A stretch of DNA of 64,000 nucleotides from Lacticaseibacillus zhaodongensis. GTDB taxonomy: Bacteria > Bacillota > Bacilli > Lactobacillales > Lactobacillaceae. The stretch is taken from NCBI RefSeq assembly GCF_009687905.1, contig NZ_BLBG01000005.1, positions 120,529 to 184,528 on the forward strand, written 5' to 3'. The translations under genes and the position numbers were made by a program. Shown here one piece after another: positions 9,262 to 17,718 of the stretch (position 1 is the first letter of the stretch; every line of letters begins with the position of its first letter). The notes beneath the pieces are model-generated. The model was not told the DNA's origin. It worked only from the letters and a program-made list of their open reading frames with translations, and made no database searches.

Positions 9262-9546
9262 GCTGGTGGGCGCATCTTCCTCCCGTTTCGCTATTGGGGG
9301 TGACGGCAGGCATGCTGGGGTCGTTGCAGACTTGGCAAAGTGCGCCAAGTCTTCCGCTTGGCTCCGAGCCCGCCGTGTTTTCTCGGCACTGTCGGTAAAC
9401 TTGCCAATTGTGGGAGTATCATTCTTGGCGGTCTCTTCGCCATCCCCGATAATTACTAGCCTAGCCAAAGACCGGCTAGACTAGTAATTATCGTTTCAGC
9501 ATGGTCACCCCCAATAGCTTCACTCCCGGAAGAGGCGCCCACCAGC
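9262..9546 (-). repeat. Class A intergenic repeat, copy A2
   Basis: This is a class A element on the minus strand, just past the pgmB stop codon. The outer arms GCTGGTGGGCGC and GCGCCCACCAGC pair, and GCTATTGGGGGTGAC pairs perfectly with GTCACCCCCAATAGC. The variable hairpin (9448-9492) has stem GATAATTACTAGCC. Its copy at 12201-12245 is nearly identical, unlike all other class A copies. Confidence 0.75.
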
Positions 9547-9612
9547 CTCTAAAGATGTACCATGCTTTTGTGGAATTAACGGCAACACCTGCTTGAAAGT
9601 ATTTCATTTCCT

Positions 9613-9654
9613 AAAACGTTCACTCGTTTGTGTCTGCGGGTGAGCGGTTTTTTT
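9613..9654 (+). terminator. Rho-independent terminator
   Basis: AACGTTCACTC pairs with GGGTGAGCG (two G-T pairs) and is followed by TTTTTTT. It lies past repeat A2 and is a backup stop for GH65-pgmB transcription. Confidence 0.7.
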
Positions 9655-9838
9655 GTCGCTAACTGGTTTCACCAAACTGTTTAGTCTGCATACTGTTTCT
9701 TTATCATCTTTTTATTTAGTCGCACACGAGTGATTGGCTTGCTGGAAATTCTTGCTGGACAAATGTTCGCGCTTCATGCTACTGCGTGACGTAAATAATT
9801 TGATTTGGGTTGACCGAATTTATTTAATTGTGAAGCTA

Positions 9839-9867
9839 TTGACGGCCGGGTTCGTAATGACCATAAT
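9839..9867 (+). promoter_or_regulatory. Promoter of the oppA T-box leader
   Basis: TTGACG (9839-9844), a 17-bp spacer and CATAAT (9862-9867) lie just upstream of the T-box leader. Confidence 0.7.
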
Positions 9868-9894
9868 TACCAGCAATTAGTTCGACAACAATTG

Positions 9895-10149
9895 CGTTGA
9901 TGAGAAGAGATCAGTGGTGGGCATAGAAAGAGACGGGTCATTTGGTGAAAGACCTGATGCACGAAGCTGTGAAAATGAGCTCGGAGCAAGACCAGTGGTG
10001 CAAGCTGCTGGTCCGGGGGCAGGCGTTACTCTGCTAGCTGTTTGGTACTATGCCTAAGCAGCGAATGAGATGGACTTTTGTGGTCCAATCAGGGTGGTAA
10101 CGTGCGGCAGCGCCCCTGCGATTCAATCGGAATCGTGGGGGCGCTTTTT
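9895..10149 (+). promoter_or_regulatory. T-box riboswitch, probably Met, upstream of oppA
   Basis: Stem I has AGAGA, then a GGTC...GACC hairpin with GGTG in its loop, and GTGAAAATGAGCTC. The T-box core AGGGTGGTAACGTGCGG (10091-10107) precedes a terminator with arms AGCGCCCC and GGGGCGCT and a T-run (10109-10149). The specifier is read as ATG (9975-9977) because GAA-N-ATG matches the metE leader exactly in position; AAT (Asn) is the alternative. Control by uncharged tRNA would raise peptide uptake when that amino acid is scarce. Confidence 0.85.
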
Positions 10150-10318
10150 GTGTCTTCGGGGCATCCACAGCTGTTGCGAACAAACTAAGAACCAGTGAAA
10201 GAGGGTGATCCGGTCATGCCATTTTGCATGTGCCGAATGTGGGCTTTAGTAATTAAAACCACCGAATTGAAAAATAAGTCTGGATAAATTTTGCAAGTTG
10301 TAGAAAGAGGAGTTATTT

Positions 10319-11971
10319 ATGACGAGTAATTTGAAGAAGACCACCATTCTGGCTGCGAGCACCGCGGCCCTAGCACTACTTCTGGCCGCTTGTGGCAGCA
10401 AAACCAGTAGTCAGCCGCAGCAGGTTTTGAATCTGCCCGCGTCTGCGCAGTTGGACACGATTGATATTTCTAAGTCCACCGGTTATGGGCAGACTGGTAA
10501 CGTCTACGAAAGCTTCTACCGCTTGGGTAAGGGCGGCAAGCCGATTGCTGGCCTCGCATCATCCGGGAAGAAGAGTGCGGACGGCAAAACGTGGACCTTT
10601 ACGCTGCGCAAGGATGCCAAGTGGAGCAACGGTAAGCCCATCACCGCGGCGGATTTTGTCTACTCCTGGCGCCGCAGCGTCACGCCGAAGACGGCCTCAC
10701 CGTACGCGTACCTGTTCACGGGCGTCAAGAACGCGGAGGCAATCAGCACTGGTAAGGGTGATCCCGACACGCTGGGCATCAAAGCTCTCGACAAGCGTAC
10801 GGTCCAGATCAAACTCGACCAGCCGATTGGTTACTTCAAAGTTTTGATGGCTTACCCGCTGTTTGGCCCGCAAAGTCAGCAGGTCGCGGACAAGTACGGC
10901 AAGAAGTACGGCACGAACGCCAAGTACTCCGTCTACTCCGGTCCGTTCAAGATCAGCAAGTGGAACGGTACGGGTAACAGCTGGACCTTCACCAAGAACC
11001 CGTACTACTGGGACAAGAGTAAGGTCAAGCTGGACAAAATCAATTACCAAGTTGTGAATAGCGCCGCAACGAGCCTGGACCTCTACCAGACTGGCAAAAT
11101 CGACATGAGTCAGCTCGACCCAACGCAGGTTGCGAACTACGCCAAAGACAAGGATTACCGCACCTATGCGTACTCCTACGTCAGCTACTTGGCCTACAAC
11201 CGCAAGGACAAGAACCCGCAGCTACGGAAGCTATTTAACAACCAGAACTTCCGGCAGGCCATTTCCGCAACTTTGGATCGCAAGTTGCTGGCCAAGAAGG
11301 TCGTCGGCGTTAACACGATCATCCCGACCGGCTTCGTGGCTTCCAAACTGGCAACTGACCCGAGAAACGGCAAGGATTTCTCCGCAGACCAAAAGGTGGC
11401 GGGTGCTAACACCTACGACAAGAGTCTAGCCACCCGCAAGTGGGAACAGGCGAAGAAGGAAACCGGTGTCACGAGTGCCAAAATTGAGCTGCTCGCTGCG
11501 TCCGATAATGCTAGTGACCCAACGACTAAGGATGTTGTGCAGTACGTTAAGGCGCAAGTGAAGAAGCTTCTCCCCGGCGTCACCATCACCATCAAAATCG
11601 TTCCGAGCCAGGCCGCAAATGACCTGCGCAACGACGGTGATTTTGACATCACACTGGGCGGCTGGGGCGCTGACTTCAACGACCCGATGTCCTTCCTGCA
11701 AATTCTGACCACGAACTCCTCGTACAACTACGGTAAGTTCGAAAGCAGCAAGTACAACTCCCTGGTCACCAAGGCCAGCACCACGGACGCCAACAACCAG
11801 ACGGCACGGTGGGCGGACATGACGCAGGCCACCCAGCTCGTCAGCAAGGAGCAGGCTGTAACGCCGCTGTACCAGAGTGTGTACTCCTGGAAGCAGAAGT
11901 CTAAGGTCCGCGGGCTGGTGCACAACACGGCTGGTACGCAGTGGAGCTACAAGACGGCTTACATCAAGTAG
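10319..11971 (+). CDS. oppA: Oligopeptide ABC transporter substrate-binding lipoprotein
   Basis: This is a 550-residue family 5 solute-binding protein, anchored outside the membrane. Residues 1-24 are a lipoprotein signal peptide ending in the lipobox LLAAC, with Cys25 as lipidation site. The family block WTFTLRKDAKWSNGKPITAADFVYSWRR, in which peptide binders are recognised, is near residues 90-120. The ATG has AAAGAGGAG upstream. No permease or ATPase genes are adjacent, so it must use a transporter encoded elsewhere. The T-box leader ties its expression to amino-acid shortage. A paralogue lies at 42831-44480. Confidence 0.9.
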   Translation: MTSNLKKTTILAASTAALALLLAACGSKTSSQPQQVLNLPASAQLDTIDISKSTGYGQTGNVYESFYRLGKGGKPIAGLASSGKKSADGKTWTFTLRKDAKWSNGKPITAADFVYSWRRSVTPKTASPYAYLFTGVKNAEAISTGKGDPDTLGIKALDKRTVQIKLDQPIGYFKVLMAYPLFGPQSQQVADKYGKKYGTNAKYSVYSGPFKISKWNGTGNSWTFTKNPYYWDKSKVKLDKINYQVVNSAATSLDLYQTGKIDMSQLDPTQVANYAKDKDYRTYAYSYVSYLAYNRKDKNPQLRKLFNNQNFRQAISATLDRKLLAKKVVGVNTIIPTGFVASKLATDPRNGKDFSADQKVAGANTYDKSLATRKWEQAKKETGVTSAKIELLAASDNASDPTTKDVVQYVKAQVKKLLPGVTITIKIVPSQAANDLRNDGDFDITLGGWGADFNDPMSFLQILTTNSSYNYGKFESSKYNSLVTKASTTDANNQTARWADMTQATQLVSKEQAVTPLYQSVYSWKQKSKVRGLVHNTAGTQWSYKTAYIK

Positions 11972-12013
11972 GCTACTTGCTATCAGTGCAAAATCAGTCT
12001 GGCGGGAACTGCC

Positions 12014-12300
12014 GGCTGGTGGGCGCATCTTCCGTCCGTTCCGCTGGCGGTAGTGACAGACAGGCATGCTGGGGTCGTTGCAGACTTGGCAAAAAGCGCC
12101 AAGTCTTCCACTTGGCTCCGAGCCCGCCGTGTTGTCGGGTACAGCCACGGTAAGCTTGCAGTAGTGCTTTTATTTCACTAGCGGTCTCTCTGCCATTCCC
12201 GATAATTACTAGCCTAGCCAAAACCCGGCTAGACTAGTAATTATCGTTTCAGCATGGTCACTACCCCCAGCTTCACTCCCGGAAGAGGCGCCCACCAGCC
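12014..12300 (-). repeat. Class A intergenic repeat, copy A3
   Basis: A class A element on the minus strand, 40 bp past the oppA stop. Outer arms GGCTGGTGGGCGC and GCGCCCACCAGCC pair. CTGGCGGTAGTGAC faces GTCACTACCCCCAG. The variable hairpin (12201-12245) has the GATAATTACTAGCC stem shared with A2. The conserved second hairpin GACTTGGC/GCCAAGTC is at about 12082-12105. Confidence 0.75.
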
Positions 12301-12400
12301 TACGGTAGCTGTATTACGTTAACGTGGATGTATTGGTTATTGGTGTCATTAGCTAAGCATGCGGTTATCCAAATATCTAAACGCTAGAAAGCCATATGTG

Positions 12401-12444
12401 AACAGGCTCGTTCACCCCGTAGTTTCCGGGTGAGCGAGCCTGTT
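12401..12444. terminator. Hairpin terminator between convergent genes
   Basis: AACAGGCTCGTTCACCC pairs with GGGTGAGCGAGCCTGTT, a 17-bp stem with one wobble. The T-tracts are weak on both sides. It lies between oppA (+) and the GyrI-like gene (-) and could stop both. Confidence 0.6.
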
Positions 12445-12469
12445 CTGGTTTCTCGTAATAATGTACTGC

Positions 12470-13102
12470 TTACTTTGTTTCTGTGACCTTGAACCGTAGC
12501 AGTGTCTTTAGCTTTTCCGCTGCCGTTTTGCGGAAATCGGAGATGTAGACTTCGCGATGCTGGAAGTCGTCAACCATGGGGATGCGAGTCAGATGATGTT
12601 CCTCAGCGAAAGATTCCATTGCTGCAAAAGTTGCGCCTTCAGTATCAAAAGAGCCAACATGCATGGCCTGAACGACCTTCTCGGCGGGGAAGTTTGCAAA
12701 TTGCACTTGCTGAATTAGCGGATTTTGCTTCTTGGCAAAGGCGGCGTCACGAGCTGCAGTGAATAATTCTGAGGTGACCCGGTCGGGCTGCTTGATCATT
12801 ATGCGGTAAACCAGTGCATCCTTGTTCAAGGCAGCACCGCGCGAACCATCACTGGTGGTCCAGATGCCTTCGAGCGGGTAAACGGTGTACTCAAAGGGCT
12901 CGCCCAGCTCGCCACGCTTCAGAGCCATACGAATTCCGTACGCAACGGGGTAAAGCGCAGAGATATGCTCTGAAAAGTCAGAATCATTCGGATTGCCCAC
13001 GCCGTCAATTGTGATGTATTTCTGGGCGGGCAGGTCGCAAACTTCTGGCTGCTTGGGGAAGTACAACGACTTCTCTTTTTTACGCCACTCGTATTTGCTC
13101 AT
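12470..13102 (-). CDS. GyrI-like small-molecule-binding domain protein
   Basis: This 210-residue cytosolic protein resembles stand-alone GyrI-like/SOUL-fold proteins that bind small ligands. Recognisable blocks are LPAQKYITIDGVGNPND near the N-terminus, the central TVYPLEGIWTT and the C-terminal HREVYISDFRK. The ATG at 13102 is chosen because GAGGAG lies 8 nt upstream; an upstream in-frame GTG directly abuts that site. There is no HTH domain, so it is not itself a transcription factor. It is transcribed alone and its ligand is unknown. Confidence 0.75.
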   Translation of the reverse strand: MSKYEWRKKEKSLYFPKQPEVCDLPAQKYITIDGVGNPNDSDFSEHISALYPVAYGIRMALKRGELGEPFEYTVYPLEGIWTTSDGSRGAALNKDALVYRIMIKQPDRVTSELFTAARDAAFAKKQNPLIQQVQFANFPAEKVVQAMHVGSFDTEGATFAAMESFAEEHHLTRIPMVDDFQHREVYISDFRKTAAEKLKTLLRFKVTETK

Positions 13103-13224
13103 CAGAACCACTCCTCTGGAATTGTTACCGCCATTCTACTCTAAATGTACGCGGTTATGTACTTTCCCCATATGGACATCAGTCGTTGTACTTTATGATG
13201 TCTGAATTGTTAACGATAAGTGTA

Positions 13225-13536
13225 GGGCGGTGGGTGAATCTACGGGAGCGGTAGCCACGGGGGTGGTCCATGCCATCGCAATCCTGAGCAGCGAGACACG
13301 CGGTTTGTGCGTGGCTTGCCGCTCAGAATTGGGGGAACCGTAGGGACAACAATGTGAGCCGGGGCTCTTAGGACTTTAGTCCTTAGAGCCCCCGGACATC
13401 GAAGCGCAGCGGAGTGCCGGAGGCGAGCGTTGGCCCGGAGGTTAGCGGCAAGACTTGCCGGTTTTGCAAGGCTTGAACGCGACCCTGTGCATGGACCACC
13501 CCCGTGACGGAGCGGGAGTAGATTTACCCGCCGCCC
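13225..13536. repeat. Class D intergenic repeat, copy 2
   Basis: The ends are a long imperfect inverted repeat: GGGCGGTGGGTGAATCTAC at the left and GTAGATTTACCCGCCGCCC at the right, then CACGGGGGTGGTCCATG and CATGGACCACCCCCGTG. An inner perfect hairpin GGGGCTCTTAGGAC/GTCCTTAGAGCCCC (13361-13392) branches off the main helix. A 103-codon reading frame across it is a by-product of the inverted repeats. Confidence 0.65.
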
Positions 13537-13552
13537 GGGAGCTAAAAGCACA

Positions 13553-13585
13553 CTAAAAGGACCGTTACGCCAATAGTAACGGTCC
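13553..13585 (-). terminator. Terminator of the HAD phosphatase gene
   Basis: Read on the minus strand, GGACCGTTAC pairs with GTAACGGTCC around a 7-nt loop, followed by TTTTAG. It begins 16 bp past the stop codon. Confidence 0.75.
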
Positions 13586-13601
13586 CAGAAACACGCAGTT
13601 T

Positions 13602-14372
13602 TTAGTCAATCAATCCGTAATGCCGCAGCCCGTGCGTGATTCCGCCGGCCATGTTGCTAGTCGTGACGTATTCCGCCGCTGCTTTTGCCTTGGGGTGCCC
13701 GTTGCCCATCGCAACTGCGTGGTCGACGAGCCCGAACATTTCGAGGTCGTTCAGCTGGTCACCGAAGCCGTAAGTCGGCACCTTAGTCAGTCCGGCAGCT
13801 TCAAGCAGATGCTTGATGCCGGAACTTTTGCTGACGCCGGCCAGCATTGTGTCCAGCCCGCGTGGATTGTTGCGCACGAAGGACAGCTCACCTGCGAACT
13901 GTTTCTGGTAAATTTCTTCCCGGTCCGTGTTAAAGACGAAGAGGAAGTTGACGGGATTGCTTTCGTACCAGCTCGGGTCCAGTTTGGGTGTGAAGCCGAG
14001 CAGCTTGAAGTTCTCCCGCGTCATATCGTTGTTTTTGTTAATGGCACAAGTTTTGTTGTTGAAGCAGGTCACGGGGTCGTCGTACTTGGCGGCAAAATCG
14101 CGGACGCGCTTGATGAGGGGCACGGGGATGAATTCTGCGTGCACCCGCTTGCCTTCATATTCCTCGTAACTACCGTTGGCGCTCACAATGGAGTCGATGC
14201 CGCACTGATCGAGCACGTACTGGACTTCAAATAAGTTGCGGCCAGTGGCAATTACGGGTAAGATATTATTCTGTTTGAGTTTGCGAACGGCCGTGATGGT
14301 GTCCGTGCTGAGGGACTTGTCGTCTAACAGTAAGGTGCCATCGAGGTCAAAAAACACAACTGCTTTATACAA
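13602..14372 (-). CDS. Cof-type HAD-IIB phosphatase
   Basis: A 256-residue HAD hydrolase that dephosphorylates sugar phosphates or nucleotides; the substrate is not predictable. Motif I is FFDLDGTLL (about 7-15), motif II IATGRN, motif III lysine is in VSKSSGIKHLL, and motif IV is GFGDQLNDLEMF. The type IIB cap lies between motifs II and III. Translation appears to start at TTG (14372), with GGAG about 9 nt upstream. It is monocistronic, with a terminator at 13553. Confidence 0.85.
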   Translation of the reverse strand: MYKAVVFFDLDGTLLLDDKSLSTDTITAVRKLKQNNILPVIATGRNLFEVQYVLDQCGIDSIVSANGSYEEYEGKRVHAEFIPVPLIKRVRDFAAKYDDPVTCFNNKTCAINKNNDMTRENFKLLGFTPKLDPSWYESNPVNFLFVFNTDREEIYQKQFAGELSFVRNNPRGLDTMLAGVSKSSGIKHLLEAAGLTKVPTYGFGDQLNDLEMFGLVDHAVAMGNGHPKAKAAAEYVTTSNMAGGITHGLRHYGLID

Positions 14373-14478
14373 ATAGTCAGCTCCAATCTCTAATGAACGT
14401 TACCTATTATATTGTAACGCGTTGGCTGCCGCTTGCGTGCGATACATTAGAAGGAGCGTTGCGTGGAGCTGACATAGG

Positions 14479-14705
14479 AATGCAACCGGGGCAAAAGCAA
14501 CCCGGTTGGTTCCGCTCTGTGCATAGTCGAGCTACACCAACCTGCTCCTACTCCGTTGTCCATTCCACTAAGGGCAGCAAGCTGCACAAGTGGAAATGGC
14601 TCCGCTCAAGAAGACTACGGCTCTGTCGAGAAAAACACTCGCCAAAGCCACAGTCACCTTGATGCTCAGGAGCAACCCGGTTGGTTTCGCTCTGTGGGAC
14701 TAGAG
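14479..14705 (-). repeat. Class B/C intergenic repeat, copy C1
   Basis: On the minus strand the arms TTGCTCCTGAGCATCAAG and CTTGAGCGG...GGAGCA flank a hairpin with several mismatches. ACCAACC and GGTTGGT are the outer stem. Between GCGGA and GGAGCA lies an inserted hairpin (CCATTTCCACT/AGTGGAATGG) that is nearly identical to an insert in copy B1 at about 23132-23192. It lies between the divergent HAD and deoxynucleoside kinase genes. Confidence 0.65.
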
Positions 14706-14717
14706 GCGAACATACTT

Positions 14718-14745
14718 TTGCCCCTAAGATGTAGTATGATATAAA
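14718..14745 (+). promoter_or_regulatory. Promoter of the deoxynucleoside kinase gene
   Basis: TTGCCC, a 16-bp spacer and TATAAA lie about 35 bp before the start codon at 14781, directly after repeat C1. Confidence 0.55.
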
Positions 14746-14780
14746 TACTGGAAACAAATATTGAGTAAAGAGGGGCCACC

Positions 14781-15413
14781 ATGGTGATAATCACAGCAGG
14801 AATGATTGGCGTTGGGAAGACTACATTAACGGGTAAGATTGCCGATCATCTGGGCACGAAGGCGTACTTCGAACCAGTCGGGGACAATCCCGTCCTTCCT
14901 TTGTACTACAAGGATCCCAAGGAATACGGATTCTTGCTGCAGATCTACTTCTTGAACAAGCGCTTTGCGATGATCAAGCAGGCACTGTCCGACGATAACA
15001 ACGTTCTGGACCGCTCCATCTATGAAGACGCGCTGTTCACCAAGGAGAACAATGCTGAAGGCAACATTTCCGACACCGAGCTGGACGTCTACCTGAAGCT
15101 CCTCGACAACATGATGGACGAGCTCAAGGAAATGCCTAAGAAGGCGCCGGACCTGCTCGTGTACGCCGAAACTGACTTCGACACCATTTTGTACCGGATC
15201 AAGAAGCGCGGCCGTGACTACGAACAGTTTGACGACAACCCAACCCTTGAGAGCTACTACTTCAAGATGTGGAACGCCTACAAGCAGTGGTACGCCGACT
15301 ACGACGTTTCCCCGAAGATGAAGATCGACCTCCAAAAGTACGACCTGGAGAAGCCCGGCAACATCGATATCGTGCTTGGCCAGATCGATGACCGGCTGAA
15401 GGAAATTCGGTAA
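14781..15413 (+). CDS. Deoxynucleoside kinase (dAdo/dGuo kinase type)
   Basis: It phosphorylates deoxynucleosides for salvage, using a nucleoside triphosphate. The P-loop is GMIGVGKTT (about 7-15). The DRSIYEDALF motif carries the DRS signature, and RIKKRGRDYEQF is the LID arginine region. The 210-residue length fits the family. AGAGGGG precedes the ATG. It has its own promoter and terminator. In lactobacilli such kinases often occur in pairs; only one copy is present here, so its base preference is open. Confidence 0.88.
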   Translation: MVIITAGMIGVGKTTLTGKIADHLGTKAYFEPVGDNPVLPLYYKDPKEYGFLLQIYFLNKRFAMIKQALSDDNNVLDRSIYEDALFTKENNAEGNISDTELDVYLKLLDNMMDELKEMPKKAPDLLVYAETDFDTILYRIKKRGRDYEQFDDNPTLESYYFKMWNAYKQWYADYDVSPKMKIDLQKYDLEKPGNIDIVLGQIDDRLKEIR

Positions 15414-15446
15414 AACATGCACCAATAAAATTAAATGTAAGCTCTG

Positions 15447-15476
15447 TCCCGCAATTAATGGTTGCGGGATTTTTTT
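15447..15476 (+). terminator. Rho-independent terminator
   Basis: TCCCGCAA pairs with TTGCGGGA around a short loop and is followed by TTTTTTT. It ends the kinase transcript. Confidence 0.85.
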
Positions 15477-15497
15477 GGATTCAGCGTTAGCTGTCAC

Positions 15498-15534
15498 TGT
15501 AAGCGCTGCAAACACTTTCACTAATTGCTATAAT
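15498..15534 (+). promoter_or_regulatory. Extended -10 promoter with cre-like site
   Basis: TGCTATAAT (15526-15534) is an extended -10 element for the CAP-domain gene. Just upstream, TGTAAGCGCTGCAA (15498-15511) is a near match to the cre consensus with one mismatch, positioned where CcpA binding would block the promoter. Confidence 0.45.
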
Positions 15535-15600
15535 GTTCTTATCGTTACGGCTCTAAATGCCGCAGTGATGCCAATGATCACGATTCTTGGAGGTAAACTT

Positions 15601-16770
15601 ATGAAGAAAAACTACATCCAGCGGGCGCTCATCGCTACGGTCACGGTTGCTGCAACGGTCTTATCCACCGGAGCGGTGTTTGGGCAGAATTTTGCAACTG
15701 GTCAGCAAGCTGCCGCCGCGACGACTGCTAAGCCGCGCTACAAAAAGGTGCTCGACCGGACGCGGACCTATACCGCTAAGGATTGGCCGAGCAGTGTGCT
15801 TGCCTCCGGGACCAAGACGATTGACGTGCCATACCAGGCTGATTACAAAATGAATTGGAACAACGTGGTCAAATACTTCTATGAGTACCGGAACCAGCTG
15901 GCGGCACTTAACCATGCGCCCGCCGTGCATCCGGACGCCGCCACGATGGCTTTTGCGCAGAAACGGGCGTTGGCCCAACAGGGTAACGATCTTAGTCACG
16001 CGGGATCAGGTGATTACGGCGAGAACCTTGAATTCATCGAGGAGAGCTCGCAGTCAGACCAGGAAATGGCCTACAACTTGGTTATGGGCTGGTACGACGA
16101 CACTTACAACGTGATTCCGGCGCACCAATCGGGTCACTGGGGTCACCGCGCCAACCTGGTGTTTAGTAGTGGCCGTAGCGGTCTGGGTTACAATCCGCAG
16201 GGCGGTCAGGTCGCGTATGACTTCACGGAGGTCTCCGATTGGGACCGGTATAACGAAATCGACCAGAACACCAAGACGGACAAGACAACGGTCGGTTTGC
16301 CGCAGACCACTTTCCGCTACTACCATTGGGAACAGTTGGGCAAGCCGCAGTACGATATTGCCTACAAGGGCGTCGTGGTCATGAAGCACGCGGCGACCTT
16401 GCTGCGGCGGAATGCCGACAACAGCTTCAGTAAGCTGAAGCTGCTGGGGAAGGGGCAAGCCTACAAGACTTTCCAGACCGTGTATGTTGACGGCCAGGCC
16501 TATTATGGTGTGGGCGGCTCAAGCTATGTCCGCAGCAGCGACGTCACCGTTCGGAAGTACGGGACGGCGCACGTGAACTACAACCGCCATTACGGCATTC
16601 AGATTTGGACTGCGCGGCACCAGATCGGTAAGAATCTGTACGGCAGTGCGAAGAAGCTGCCCGGGCAGACTAACTGGAAGGTGTACGGCAAAGCAACTAT
16701 TGACGGCAACACCTATTACAACCTCGGCGGTGATCAGTACATCGATGCGCACTACGTTACGGTACGTTAA
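15601..16770 (+). CDS. Secreted CAP-domain (SCP-like) protein with C-terminal wall module
   Basis: A 389-residue exported protein. ATG 15601 is chosen for GGAGG 8 nt upstream. Residues 1 to about 40 form a signal peptide. A CAP domain follows, with YRNQLAALNHAP, MAFAQKRA, GENLEF and GHRANLVFSSGRSGLGY. The C-terminal third is a lactobacillar surface (SLAP-like) region of two modules ending KKLPGQTNWKVYG and YNLGGDQYIDAHYVTVR. The last module is closely repeated in the protein at 17719, suggesting a common anchoring ligand. The CAP domain's activity is unknown. Confidence 0.82.
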   Translation: MKKNYIQRALIATVTVAATVLSTGAVFGQNFATGQQAAAATTAKPRYKKVLDRTRTYTAKDWPSSVLASGTKTIDVPYQADYKMNWNNVVKYFYEYRNQLAALNHAPAVHPDAATMAFAQKRALAQQGNDLSHAGSGDYGENLEFIEESSQSDQEMAYNLVMGWYDDTYNVIPAHQSGHWGHRANLVFSSGRSGLGYNPQGGQVAYDFTEVSDWDRYNEIDQNTKTDKTTVGLPQTTFRYYHWEQLGKPQYDIAYKGVVVMKHAATLLRRNADNSFSKLKLLGKGQAYKTFQTVYVDGQAYYGVGGSSYVRSSDVTVRKYGTAHVNYNRHYGIQIWTARHQIGKNLYGSAKKLPGQTNWKVYGKATIDGNTYYNLGGDQYIDAHYVTVR

Positions 16771-16800
16771 GAACTATCAGCTAGCTGATATTATCTAATT

Positions 16801-16852
16801 AAAAGAGGTGCTTGGGTGAACCAGCTTACAACTGGCTATCCAAGCACCTTTT
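16801..16852. terminator. Bidirectional terminator
   Basis: AGGTGCTTGG and CCAAGCACCT form the outer stem and ACCAGC/ACTGGC an inner one. There are T-tracts on both sides (TTTTGC on plus, TCTTTT on minus). It separates the converging CAP-domain and lipoprotein genes. Confidence 0.8.
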
Positions 16853-16867
16853 GCGTGTGGCAAGCGT

Positions 16868-17320
16868 TTAGTGCCAGCATAACCCGGTGTTTCGGGGTGC
16901 GCTATCCTTAGCGGCCATTGTGATCAGACCGTTGTAGTAGAAAGTAACTCGTTCGTGCCGGGCCTTGTTGCTCGTGGTCAGGCTGGTGTAGCGGACCTGG
17001 TAGTCTTTCTTCGCCAAAATGATCTTGTCGATTCGAACCTGGACAGTCTGCGGCCGCAATTTTGCTAGCAGCACCCGTTGGTAGGCGCGTGCTAGTTGTT
17101 CTGCGCGTGTTCTGCTAAGCGTGTAGTTCCGCCCCTTAGATTCCAGCACGTGCGGGGCCGGTTCGTTGTTTTTGATTGCCGATTTAGTGAAGTGTACTCG
17201 GCTGGGATCAGAAGCACTGCTGAAGTCAGAAATCGTTGCGGACTGGGAACCACAACCGGCAAAGCAAAGACCGCAGCTGACGGCGATTAGTGATTTGGTA
17301 AATAAACGAACTGTGATCAT
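16868..17320 (-). CDS. Predicted lipoprotein of unknown function
   Basis: A 150-residue protein beginning MITVRLFTKSLIAVSC with a signal peptide and lipobox FAGC, giving a membrane-anchored extracellular lipoprotein. The ATG at 17320 is chosen because GGGGAGG lies 8 nt upstream. The mature part is basic, with an RTRAEQLARAYQRVLLAKL helix followed by beta-rich QVRIDKIILAKKDYQVRY. I do not recognise a domain. It is transcribed alone, divergently from the surface protein at 17719. Confidence 0.65.
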   Translation of the reverse strand: MITVRLFTKSLIAVSCGLCFAGCGSQSATISDFSSASDPSRVHFTKSAIKNNEPAPHVLESKGRNYTLSRTRAEQLARAYQRVLLAKLRPQTVQVRIDKIILAKKDYQVRYTSLTTSNKARHERVTFYYNGLITMAAKDSAPRNTGLCWH

Positions 17321-17718
17321 TAATTTGGCCTCCCCGAAAAAAAGTTTTACTTGTGAATGGTGATTGCAAATTATGTACTTGGACGCTTCCAATCATTATC
17401 ATGCAACATGCAGGCGTCATCATGCGACGGACGGTCCCGTGAATTAGGATTTGGCAACGCAAAGTAATGTAACTTTGTACACAAAGCTACGCAAAAATAT
17501 ACATGAACACCCTGTGAAAATAGTCTCTGGTCAGGTGTGTCCAGAAACCGTGTTTGGTCTGATTAAGCATAATTTGTAATCTGATACGGCTTTCATCACC
17601 GCAATGACAATCCATAGCATCGCAATAGTGTTTATGTTATGTTGGCCGAATTGCTTGACGTTTATGAATCTGGGCGAGTATGTTTATCCGTGTAAAAATA
17701 AATTTCAACGGAGGAGCG
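17321..17718. promoter_or_regulatory. Divergent intergenic region
   Basis: About 400 AT-rich bases between two envelope genes. On the plus strand TTGACG (17655-17660), 18 bp, TATGTT (17679-17684) is a plausible promoter for the downstream gene. CTTTGTACACAAAG near 17473-17486 is a short palindrome and possible operator. No RNA gene was recognised. Confidence 0.4.
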
